From: Lunularia cruciata
Lineage: Eukaryota > Streptophyta > Marchantiopsida > Lunulariales > Lunulariaceae
Assembly: GCA_948567375.1 (NCBI GenBank)
Contig: OX419756.1
Location: forward strand, 19,907,001 to 19,971,000
DNA length: 64,000 bases
Direction of reading: 5' to 3'
Part shown: positions 36,080 through 47,010 of the stretch, piece by piece
How the letters are laid out: each line of letters starts with the position of its first letter
How positions within the stretch are numbered: position 1 is the first letter of the stretch
Translations under genes and position numbers: made by a program
The notes under the pieces: model-generated
Database searches by the model: none
Seen by the model: only the letters and a program-made list of their open reading frames with translations
What the model was told of the DNA's origin: nothing

Positions 36080-37797
36080 TCAATACTGGTTTCTTATCCA
36101 GCTGCGTGCTCTGTCGATCACTTTGGAGTCAATGCATGGTTGCATGGTCCACATAGAGCAATATGTCTCCAGAGCTTCGGAGGGTGTCCACAACCCCAGA
36201 GCCTCGACGATCTTGCGCTGCCAGAAAGAAAGACATGTGAAACAAGTAGATACAGCTCAGGAAATCATTCGACTTCATCTAGAATTGGACAGATTTTCTT
36301 GAGAACGTCACAGGATAGAACATCAAGTAGATGAGACAGGAAATTAAGCTAAGAAATCACAAACACGGAGAGCCAATCAAAATCACAACACAACATCCCA
36401 GGGAAATCTATAGAATCGCCAAGTATCTAAGTGACCTAAGCTATACAACATAATGGGGAAGAATCCGTTTCTGAACTGATTTAAGGACGACGTTTGCAGA
36501 GGGACTGCGTCTGAATCTTCACCTAGGGAAAGGGTACAAGCGTCTGAAGAAGTACTCATCAAATCTGATGTCTTTAGCTGGCTAATCAACCAGTCATGTA
36601 AGCTGATTCTATTCCACGTGGTCCAATACCTGCATATTGTAGTCCTCTTCGACCATTTTGTATATCGAGGCCATCATGGAGGAATAGTCTGAGAATGACA
36701 GCTGGTTTTGATGTTCTTCGTTTGACCCCTGCAGTATAATGAATGATCAGTGCAAGGTACAAAGAATAGTCAGTTCAAGGAGTAAATTCCAACGGGAAGG
36801 TAACAATCAGTGTCAACCGCACTCACCGATTGCTCTGCTTTGAAGCCACGCTCATCAACCGATTCACGAGTTGAGAGGTTGAATCTTTCCAGCTGTCTGG
36901 TGATCTCCATTTCAGATTGCAATTTGCTGACATCCTTAGATATATCAACCAGATGACCCAAGCAAACCTGCGCTGAGGAAGAGATTATAACAACAGAATC
37001 TTGAGAGGGTGCAGCACTAATACGATCTTAGGAAGAAGGAAAAGAAATGGACAGTTATCATCTACCATACCCTAAAGGTTTTTCTCTTTGACACCAATGT
37101 GTATGAAAGTGAGACAAATTCAGTCTCAATTACAGGTAGAAACATACCTTCATTCAGATGTACCCAAAGTCTCTTGATAGCAGACTCCACTGCAAAACAC
37201 CTCACAAATAAACAGGAAACCTATCAGACGAAAGTTCACCACGCAATAGGAGAACACGTGTAAAACGAACTCCTGACCAGTTGAACATTTATGACTTACA
37301 CTTGGCAGAATTTTCAGCTAGCGTCCGTGAAATGTCCTGCTCGATATCCCCCCGCGATCGCGGAGAGTTCTCCCAATCCAGAGGTCCAAGGTAACCCAAA
37401 GGAACAACGCCGACTCTAACATCTGCTAGGTCCCCTTGTGTTCTGCAATATGATTCTGAACGCAAAGGGAAAAAATTCAGCACATGCTACACAACAAAAG
37501 CTCGGGGAGGTGATCAAACTGTGTAGAGAAAATACATGATGTTGAATTCAAGGTGAAGAGACCACCCACCTAGAAGCTTCACGAACTCCTGGAGAATCTC
37601 GGCACTGAGCCTGTGCAAGCCATCCAGATATACTACCCTGAAAACCCATATCAAAGAGCATCAATAAACAAATCATCTTCAATGGTCAGCAAGCACACTT
37701 ACAATTTCTCCCTAAAACAGACGAAATTAAATCCGGAGTGGAAAAAGTCAGCTCACCATTCCATGAAAAGCGCAAAGAGCTTATCAATTTCTTCCAT
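36080..37797 (-). CDS. Conserved plant protein of unknown function (229 residues, seven exons)
   Basis: Seven short exons splice in phase: 37797-37757, 37637-37570, 37455-37300, 37190-37149, 36972-36827, 36728-36630 and 36217-36080. They give 229 residues ending in TGA. All borders are GT-AG and all phases close, which is strong evidence for a real gene. The protein is soluble and mainly helical. It starts MEEIDKLFALFMEWVVYLDG; then come LHRLSAEILQEFVKLLESYC and a VRVGVVPLGYLGPLDWEN stretch. A heptad-like region follows (HLVDISKDVSKLQSEMEITR, about residues 108-130), then SFSDYSSMMASIYKMVEEDY and a C-terminal TPSEALETYCSMWTMQPCID. I recall similar C-terminal wording in plant hypothetical proteins but cannot name the family. 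No signal peptide or membrane segment is seen. Confidence 0.8.
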
Positions 37798-39429
37798 CTC
37801 CTGATCGCGGGAACCACTAACTAAACGCGACTGCCCCAATGTGCAGAAGAACCTAATTTACAAGCTGAGGTTGCAGAATCCAAACCCAGTTTTCCAGAGG
37901 CGTTCATGGCCTGCTGCTCTGTTCCCTCTCTGCCAGGATTTCAAACATGGATAGAGTTGACAGAAAAGGAATTGAAACAAAACTCCCTCCTCAAGACCAT
38001 TCAAACGCTCGTCCCATCTCTGTACCACCACTTCCTGACCACTGACAACAGTTCATCAGACAACAAGCTTTCCTTCCTTCTCCTGCTGCAGTTCTAAACT
38101 CGGAGATGCCATCCTCTTGCTCCTTCCCCGTCCTCCGCTGACCGAGCAGCTCTTGCTCCTTCCCTTCCCGCGAGTGCAAAGCTTCTGGGGCAGAAGCGAT
38201 GAAATTCATCAACAGGAGATATCGCCACCCCCTTGACCAGAAAGGCAGCAGCAGACCTTGAATCTGTCTAAATATATTCTCCTTACCCTTTTCTGTCCCT
38301 TTCGGAGGCGGGAGGTGGCAGGTGGGAGATGCCTTTTATCTAAAATAAGGTTTTCTTGAACTAATTACCAGAATAGGTTCGGAATCCTACTCTCTCACCA
38401 ATACGGAAAGCACAAAATATTATAAAAATTAGACTTCTAGCCGCGCACCTACCAACTTTCATCTATCAGTATGCAGTCCTAACTTCACCGTCCGATGTAC
38501 TTTTTCTCGTAGTGTAATGGGGGACTGATGACGAAGCTATAATTGAGTTGAGTTTCCTTGATGAATCGTCCGTTCTCCACTAATTCTCCACTAATCTTCC
38601 CTCTCGTCTAATGATTGAAGCGAACCTAACACAGTGGGACTTTCTTATACGTGAGTTAGATTGGTTGGTGTTAATTAGGATTAGTGCGCCGGAGAAGTGG
38701 CCCGGTAAAAGGTCCTAACGAGTTTGCTATTCATGCTTAGTTTGCATTTTAGCACCGTTTCATGGAGGCACAATCGATAAGGCGTGTCAGTTGAAGACCA
38801 GAGGAGTGACTCTCTGGTGTTCACTTCTCTTTATAACCAGTAGTGTGCGAAGCGCACTCTCATGTGCCGTGCTCTGTGAATTGGGACCATGGTGCCTCAG
38901 CAGGACCGAATTATTAGGCATGAGTATCCCTCTCGAGTCTCGCTCCGCTGATCTGATTTAATCAATTATGGTAAAGATGTTGGATCTCCAGTTTCTTACA
39001 AACTTAGGTCGTACAAGTGGTGAACGTTCTTCTAGTCGCGATACGTAGGTACTGGAGAGACAGCTTGTGGATGGGTTGGAGAGGGACTTCCATGAGTTGA
39101 GAGATATGTGTTCAAGAGTCTGCACATATTTCATAAGCTAGACCTTAGTTCAGTCAATGTAAACCAAATTCGCCATCCAACAGTTGCTTTGCTAGCAGAA
39201 TCATGTTTACAAAAGTTTCTCGACAGCTTGGGGAGACGTCATGGTTGATGTTTCCGGCAGTTAAACAATGTTTTCCTTCATGCTAACACAAAAGGAGATA
39301 TAATTCAGGAAGATCACTCCAAAACCTTCTCCACATAGTAAGCTGCTGTTATCGGCCTGAAATGTGCTGATTGAAGAAACAGTAGAATACATGAGTCTTT
39401 TAGTGACAACATCAAACTGAATGGAATTA
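37798..39429. other. Intergenic region upstream of the 229-residue protein gene
   Basis: This holds the leader and promoter of the minus-strand 229-residue protein gene and the 3' flank of the EF-hand gene. No other coding sequence, repeat or RNA gene is seen. Confidence 0.45.
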
Positions 39430-42400
39430 TCATCTCAAAAGCCTCACTGTATCCATATCTTCTCTTATCTGTGCTTGGCACCGTTGCTGGGTAACAGAGT
39501 ATCTCTTACTGCTGGTTTGCTCCCTATTTCTACTGTCACTGACATAAGACTGAGCATTACTTCTCATTCCCATCGTCGAAGCTGAAGCAGGACGTGGAGG
39601 AAAATGCGGCTCTGAAGGACCACTCAGTTGGGCACCCATGGGTCTACACTTTGCCGATCCCAACCGCTTATCTCGACCACCTGGAAGGGGATACTCACCC
39701 GGGGAACCTCGGACCAGAGAGTTGACAGTTTGTGGTCGAGCTCTCTCTTCGTTGGCGGAGGATACTCTATTCCAGCCATCACCAGCTGCTGTGTGAGCCA
39801 AGGTTGTTGTTGCGGTTTGAGGTCTTGATCCAAGTTGCTTGGAGCTCGGTCTATAACCGCCAAAAGGAACACTACCTGGACGAGTGAATGAACTACCTAG
39901 CATGCCAGACCTGCTCAGAACTTGGTTACCCTCTCCTACAAAGGTTGTGGTAGCAGCTCCTTCTCCTACACGATCTACCCAAGTGCTCATAAATGTCTCA
40001 ACTTGACCTGCTGTCCGCAAACTTCCCTTACTATGAACTTGGGAGAAAATAGGGGGTACAGGATAATCCTTTCTGAGTGAGAGTCGGGGAGCAGCATTAA
40101 TTTTCTCCACCCCAGACCAAAACGGAACTCCAATTGGAAGTAGACCATCCTTTTCAGAAGCGTTTCCCACAGCAGGAGCCAAATTCTCAGGATAGACTTT
40201 CACAAACCCGGGCCAAAAGGGCCCTCCAATTGGCAGAGGTTTAACGTCATCCTTTTCTGGATCCTTCAGCCTGTCGAAAATTGCCCCTACGTTCGAATGA
40301 ACAGGTGGAACTTCAACCGGAGGTTTCAATATCGAAAAAAGGGTATCATCTCTCCGTCTTGCTTTTCCTGCAACTTTGCCAGATATAATCTCTTGAAAGT
40401 GAACGTCTTTTATAACTTGCGCAGGTTGTGTTTCAGACTCTTGGAGAACAGAAAGCATAGGAACTTCCCTTGGTATATCCGCTGCCAGGTGAGAATTGAA
40501 ATCTACATTGGACGGCTCCGTTGATTGTTTATGCTCCACACTTTTTGCTTGCATAATGGACTGAGAATCAGGCCCACCTATTCTCTCGGTAATGGAAATC
40601 CCCGATGGTTCTGACTCCTTGAAACAACGGGATACGGTAATAGGTTGGCTTCCGGTATCAAACTGATATTGATTGCCACAACCAAATGGTCGACAGGTTT
40701 CCGGAGCAGCCTGTTGATCGTACTGTACATAGGTAGAATCTGTGGCTGACGGAGCTGTTTTATAGATCTTCTTGGCCTGCTGCTTTGAATGTGGATCTCT
40801 CAAGTACTTGGACGGCAAAATAGGTCGACCACTGTTGAAGGACTGGAACTCATTCCCTGCACCTTGAATACTACGACTAGCCACCAGGTCCGGTACCCGA
40901 GAAGGGTCATAGCAGGGTTTAGTCCGAACGGGGGACTTGATACCCTGGTTTATACTTATCCCTACATTCTGGGAGCTGTCCAAATTAGCACCAAGCTTCT
41001 TCGGATGAAGAGGTACTATATTTTGCACCAATCCCCAGTAGTCAAGATATCCTGCAGAACTGGTAACAGCTTATCAATTCATTCTATTGACTGGAAAAAG
41101 GAGTTTTCTTTATACGGGACAAATATCATGCAAGGCGGGAGAACCTTCCTTAAAATCTTTTCCTCATTTTGCTTGGGAGCAAAGAAATATGTCCAGTTGA
41201 GAGCAGAAGCTATACCATCACCATTTGGTTGTACAAAAGCTTTGGCTATGGAGTTCAAATCACTTGGACACACGTCCAGTCCTAATGCCTTAAAAGCTCG
41301 ATTCACCTCATTGATGTCCAGCTTTCCTGTAGACGTAGCATCCAGGCCTTCAATGTTGTATCTTTCACGTATAGTGCAGAGAAGTACGGCCCTTCCGTGT
41401 CGAATATGCAGGTTTTAGAGGCATGTTTCTGAACAGTAAACAAAGACTGTTCAAATGGTAAAATGTGTTACCACTTTTTTGACGGTCCATGAGTTGAAAT
41501 GTAGAAGCCACGTCCTTTGAACTGAGTCCCTTCAGCTTAATTTGATCCTGAAACACTCGGTAACACCACATAGCAAGACCATGAACATCGAGAAGAGGAA
41601 ACGCTCTGAATAGAGAGTTTGGTCTTCGCGGCTAGAGAGGACCTGCATTCTGGTTCTTAGATAGTGCAAGGCTGAATCTTGTGCGTCCTTTTGCTCCTTT
41701 CCGTCTAAGGTATGAAGTTTCGCGAACTCCTTTCTACGTCTGGTTGTCTCTTCCCACGAACCACTGCCAGCATATGCACCCTGAGTTCATGTAGCAGACG
41801 AAATCAGGTCTTATGCTTCAAGACTCAACATAGCTAGATAATCGTGCCGCAATTATAAGTTGCGTGATACTTCAACATTCTAGCGGAGTCCTTTGGGATG
41901 ATAATCAAAAAAATTTATCAAAGATGAACCTCTAATGAGCTCCTTATTGTACTTTGAATAGAACATGTTCATGTACTGCCTAGGCTACCGATTTGGAACT
42001 GAAAGTGTTACCTTAATGTCATCAATTTTCAAACTCAGGTCCTGGGGGGTCCCGATCGTCCTTGTCCACGTAAGTTCCTTAGAACGAGAGCCTTCAATAT
42101 CGCGGTAAACTTCCGACGTGCTGGGCCGCACAACTCTCTGTTCTAAAGGGCCACTGATATCCTCAACCTCCAGGCATAAATTTCGGACTTCTTTACCTGC
42201 AGATTGCATGGTCTTTAAGATTCCTTTCCATGCTCAGGTTTGTAATAAAATTCCTGAGCAATTTGCCTACAGGGAGCACAAATATCTCTTCACCTGATCG
42301 TAACACTCCTTACCAGGTTATGGTTGATCAAAAATATAAACTGTACATTTACAAGCTTACTCAAGCGATTGCGGCACTTATGCAGAGGAGATTATAAAAT

Positions 42401-45376
42401 TGCAAGTCAACACACAAACAACTATCTTCTAAGATAAACCGAAAGAGTAATATTCAAGCCAGCTCAAGTTCTTACCAAACTTCCGTCGATGAAATGGCTT
42501 CCATCCAGGACGAGAACCCTCGATGTCGCTCACACTTAGTTGACTTCCCCTCTCCTGGATTCATACAAATACCCTACATTGGGAAAAGCACTGAGCATCA
42601 CAATTTGCAGCTCCTTCTATGTTGACAACCTCCAGCAGAGAAAGACAAGATTACTTTCTATGTTTCACATAAGGGTAGAGTAACATAGCACAATACATAC
42701 TATAATTCAAAGTTGCTCAAAATGACACGCACATCTATCATCAACTCTCTACCTTTGATTCTTCCTTTATGATACACTTGTCCACTCTCACTGTCTGAGT
42801 CACAGCTATATCAGACAAAACATATTTTTGGTCTTCTCTAGCAATCAAATTTATTTGAAGCTGGAGTAGAATAATCCAATTTTAGGAGAGAAATTGCTTT
42901 TATCATCATGTTCGCCTTCGTGCAAGTTGATTACAGCTAAAACTTTTGAAGATACATTCTTTCTCGATTTCAAACTGAATATCAATGAAAATGCTGCTTA
43001 CAAGACGTTTGTGTCTTGATGACGGGTGCGTTCCTTGTATGTCGTCCACATCTAAGCTGCTCCGATAGCCACAGAGCAATTCATAAATATGCAATGACTT
43101 TACAGAATGAACACTTAAATTCATATTCTGGAGTTTGAACACACTAAGATTCCCGCTCTTTAACCCTCAGGAGATTTTCTGTACTCCATACTCATCAAAC
43201 GCCTAGGCACAAGCTACATTTCAAAAAAAGCCACAGAGAAACAATACTGAAAATTGCACACCATACCTGTCCTTAATGAATTTCGGGTATGGGACCCAAG
43301 GCTCAACAAAAGAGGGCAGTAGATAAAGTGGCTCCATAGGATTTGTGTCTCGTGCTTCGCTTCCAATCTTCATATTCTGGAATGGTACAGAAGAAACAGA
43401 GTTAGAATTCTTGAAAATCAATCACGGCTGATTCAGGGAAGGATAAGGTCACTCCAGGGAACCTGGCGCCTTATAATAATATCTGCGCATACTGTAGAGC
43501 AGAGAACTACAGTACTAGTACCTTAGGATGCGGAGAAGCTCCTTTGATATCCTTCGACTCCAGTATAGTCGACGATTTATTGACAAGCTCTGCATTTAGA
43601 ACGAATGCATTAGCTAAAACACACCAGGAAGCCACAGGAATGTAATTTATAAGAGGCAAACATGGTTAGAGGTGAGTGAGGTTCCATCCCGTTAAGACGT
43701 ACCGGGAATCAGGAGCTTTGGGGTACTCTTTTCAAGATCCAGCCAGCATTTCGCCAAATTCTGGCACTGGTACAGCAGATCACAGTTTACTTGTTAAAAT
43801 CTGGATATCGTTTCAACTCCAGAATTCCCTCATACTTGTGTACAGGCGTTAGCCAGAAAGTTCTTTTCCTGTATCATCATCTGTTAAACAGGTTCATATG
43901 TCTGACTACTTTTATGTTTCACTTGGGTATTAGTCTACTAAGTACTGATCACCCATAATAGAAACGATGGATGACGTTTCAGTTGTTACGTCAGATCTTT
44001 GCTTAATTTAAATCCCCAGAGTTATAAAAATAAACTAGAACAGGTCCTACCTGTTCCACAATTGTTCTTTTTTACTGGACTGATACAATTATAAAGAAAA
44101 CTTTAAATCCTTTCAGTAGATCATTCAGAGGTTAAAGCTCTGAAAATTGTTTGCTTGTGGATTCCAGATTCTTACAGCGTTAGGACCACGATTTGTGAAC
44201 TTGTACAACGGCGGAACCTGGGCACCCGCAATACCTGCATGCAAGATGTATCAAGAAATTAAAGCCAGCGAGAAGGACCTCCGATCTTTAACTGTGGAGC
44301 CAACTTTAAGAGCAATTTTATAAACCATGTATAAGCTCTACTTTTCTGTACCTCCTGTGGTGAGTGAACAGGGACCCTGAATTGTCTCATTGTCCCTCAG
44401 GAGCAACCCCGTCTTGCAAGAACGAAGCAATCTGCAACACCAAAGAAGTAAACGTTAAGGAAAGGCATATAGGAGACACATTAGTTTGCAATTATGTTGC
44501 ATTCTCTTCTCCTTAGTGTTTGCATTAATTCCCATAAGTACGATTCTTCTTTTCCATTTGCGAACCACCCAATGTTCTACGTCAGCTCCTTCAGAATCAG
44601 AATGCTTAGACATTGTTACTATGTTGCAAACGGGCCTTGAGGACTTGCACAAGGCCCCATTTGATGCACGTTCCGTTTATTGCTAGTCATTGAGAAAACA
44701 CTCATGACAGGACATAGCAGGTCTTCACGTCTGTAAGGAGCTCTGAGTGTTTGTTTTAGCTCCAGCTTCCAACGTTGCCAATAGAAAGTCTAGAATGGTT
44801 TTCGTAATTCCCTTGTGCCGTGCACCTTGGAAGACTGCAATATGTTCGGTGAAGCTTGTGTCTGAGCTGTCTATGTTGGTGAAGTTTTATAGACAGGGTT
44901 TAGTGCCCCATCTCATTAAAGTCTCTCCTCAGAAACTGAAGATAATTTACAGTGACAGCTAAGATCCAAACTGAGACGCATCACAGAAGGCTGCTGTACT
45001 ATGCTTCGACCAGAGGATCTACAGTTTGTACAAATGGTTTACTGATCAGATATCGTAGCAGGTTGCAATATATGCTGCAGAAAGCTTTAAAAACATCGAT
45101 TGCAAAATCCATAAACCCCAGCAAATGTTTTGAATCTCATCAATTGAATTACTCAAGAACATCTGCAGAAAGAGAAGAATGAATCCAGGATTGGCCATAG
45201 AGACCAAGCACATACCGGTGATCCTCCGTAGGTTTCACCACATCCATGTACATAGACTTGAGACTTGTGTCGTAATGAAAGTCAGGCATTGTGTCCACAA
45301 TGTGTATCTTCTTCAGCTCATCCTTGGGGCCCTCAAGCCAGTGTGCGCGATCTCCATCTCCTTGAATAAACTCCAT
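39430..45376 (-). CDS. EF-hand protein with D-I-x-G repeats, possible axonemal protein
   Basis: Twelve exons were read: 45376-45216, 44431-44352, 44234-44176, 43760-43703, 43589-43522, 43376-43267, 43056-43002, 42554-42476, 42196-42012, 41780-41472, 41326-41216 and 41051-39430, about 965 residues. Phases close everywhere except inside the 41780-41472 exon. The first half carries seven or eight short repeats around D-I-x-G-(A/S/T)-x-P: SKDIKGASP, DVDDIQGTHP, SVSDIEGSRP, EVEDISGP, YRDIEGSR and KIDDIKGA. One is followed by TNPMEPLYLLP. Next is a canonical EF-hand (DRQKSGKLDINE) and a weaker one (QPNGDGYLDYWG). The long last exon is disordered with LPIGxPFW twice. Such repeats with EF-hands occur, as I recall, in ciliated organisms, so sperm flagella are a likely site (inference). 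An in-frame stop upstream supports the ATG at 45376. Confidence 0.78.
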
Positions 45377-47010
45377 TTTCCAAGCTCCTTATCTGTTACG
45401 TACCAGAGAGTGATGCGTACGGACTCTTCCTTGAAAGTCCACAAATCCCCTAACAAAGCTTCACTGCAAAGTGATCACAAAACTCTTGATGAAGCACTGG
45501 GGCCAAAATACCCGTAAGTGCTGGGAGTTGCTTCATCTGTCATAGATCCCTGCTCAATTCTACTATACTTAAATGAATTTGTTCAGCATCAGCCAGCGGA
45601 TTATTCTTATCACTCATGTTCACAGAGCCGCAGATAAGTTGCAACAGCTTCACAGTAGATGTCCCTACGATACGGACGATGAACAGACGACAGCCCCTAT
45701 ATCCTTTGCCAAATTTCAGGTTCCTCAGACTGCCAGGGAGACAAAAGGCAGGATGAGACTAATTGAACCTGCACATCCAGTCTCTCAGTCATCCACTTTT
45801 ACACACGACTATCCGGGCAAGCAAGCTACCAATGTCCGAAACTTTCTCGCAGGGAACTCCAGCGGCGCTCTCTAGTCTGCAAGAGGAGACAGCAACAGCG
45901 CTCCCAGCGGTGATGAGTCAGTTGGCCAACGACCTCGAAGTGCCGTGCCAACTAGTCATCCGGTCATCCTTGTCGTTTTTTAATGTTTCCCGTCCGGAGC
46001 TAACCATTTATCACCAACACTAGGGTTTGTTTCAAACTACAGCGGGGAACGACTACTTTCATATGCCCTTTCTCTACGGGTTCCCGTCAAATGGCCACGG
46101 GGTCTGACAAAAATCTTTACGGAAGAGGGGCATTCCCGTAAAGATTCCTTAGTTTTAAAAGTTGAAATCCCCGACTGCACACTCCACAGCCCGCAACACA
46201 TTACTACAGTTTTAAGAATCTCAGTTGGTTCTTCGTACGACCCCTAAGGCTTCGAGCGAACCTCCGATTGTGGGTAAGTTTTGTTCCTTTCCGGCGCTGG
46301 GTCCTCCTCATGACTTTAGCATTTGGCAGAGACGCTGTGTGTCTTAAGCACTGGATTGATGAGGCAAATATTCATGCTCGAAACGTATGAGGTCATAGGT
46401 TGTCTAATTTGTTTGTCGAGCGAAAGAGTTGTGAAAGGGATTCAAAATGACTGTTCTATGGGTTCAAGAGATTTCTGGGAGAAACAACTGTGAATAGATA
46501 TCATCTAGCGGAGCTCCCAGCATTTCACTGCGGTGAGATGAAGCACGTACACCGCCCGGAGCTGAACTACAATTGTATCTTCTATCGCCCTCGAATCTGA
46601 TCCAGAACTTGTACAACGCGTATTAAGCATCTTTCTGCTCTCTACATCTCCGAGGAAGTTAGAGAGTGTAGAACATCTCGTCGAGGAGAAAACAATAACT
46701 TTCACAATATCGTGGAGGTGAGTAACGATTCTGTATCACGAATAGGTTTCCTGCCTCTTCAACTGCATGATGTCCTCTGAACCATTTTGCAAGTAAATGT
46801 CACAGCTAAAGATGTTCACCTGGACCAAATTTGATCCACTCGCTTCTTGCATACTGGCTGTTGCATGCTAGAGCCATATGTCGATAGAATCTTCTTCTTC
46901 TTTGGCAACAATGTGTCCACCTGCCTTGACAATGTTGAGATCAGGTGGTGTGAGCGGCTGGAGGTGACATCTATTCGCAGTTCTTCCTCGAACTCGAACT
47001 GGTGGGAGAT
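45377..47010. promoter_or_regulatory. Head-to-head intergenic region (EF-hand gene / METTL16)
   Basis: The minus-strand EF-hand gene and the plus-strand METTL16 gene start 1.6 kb apart and diverge, so both promoters lie here. The plus-strand ORF 45573-45875 has mild coding character but no recognised domain. A hairpin lies at 46112-46146. No core promoter element stands out. Confidence 0.5.
46112..46146. repeat. Perfect 11-bp inverted repeat, 13-nt spacer
   Basis: AATCTTTACGG (46112-46122) is matched by CCGTAAAGATT (46136-46146). It lies between the two divergent genes. It could be a transcribed hairpin or a protein-binding palindrome; function unknown. Confidence 0.5.

Noticed and set aside
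36383-36589. Minus-strand open frame between exons of the 229-residue protein
   Set aside because: It lies inside the last intron; skipping it gives a clean phase 0 join to the conserved C-terminal exon at 36217.
41051-41216. Reading the EF-hand exon on through 41216 to the stop at 41079
   Set aside because: The donor G|GTATAG at 41216 and acceptor CTGCAG at 41052 join in phase and build a second EF-hand-like loop, which the unspliced reading destroys.
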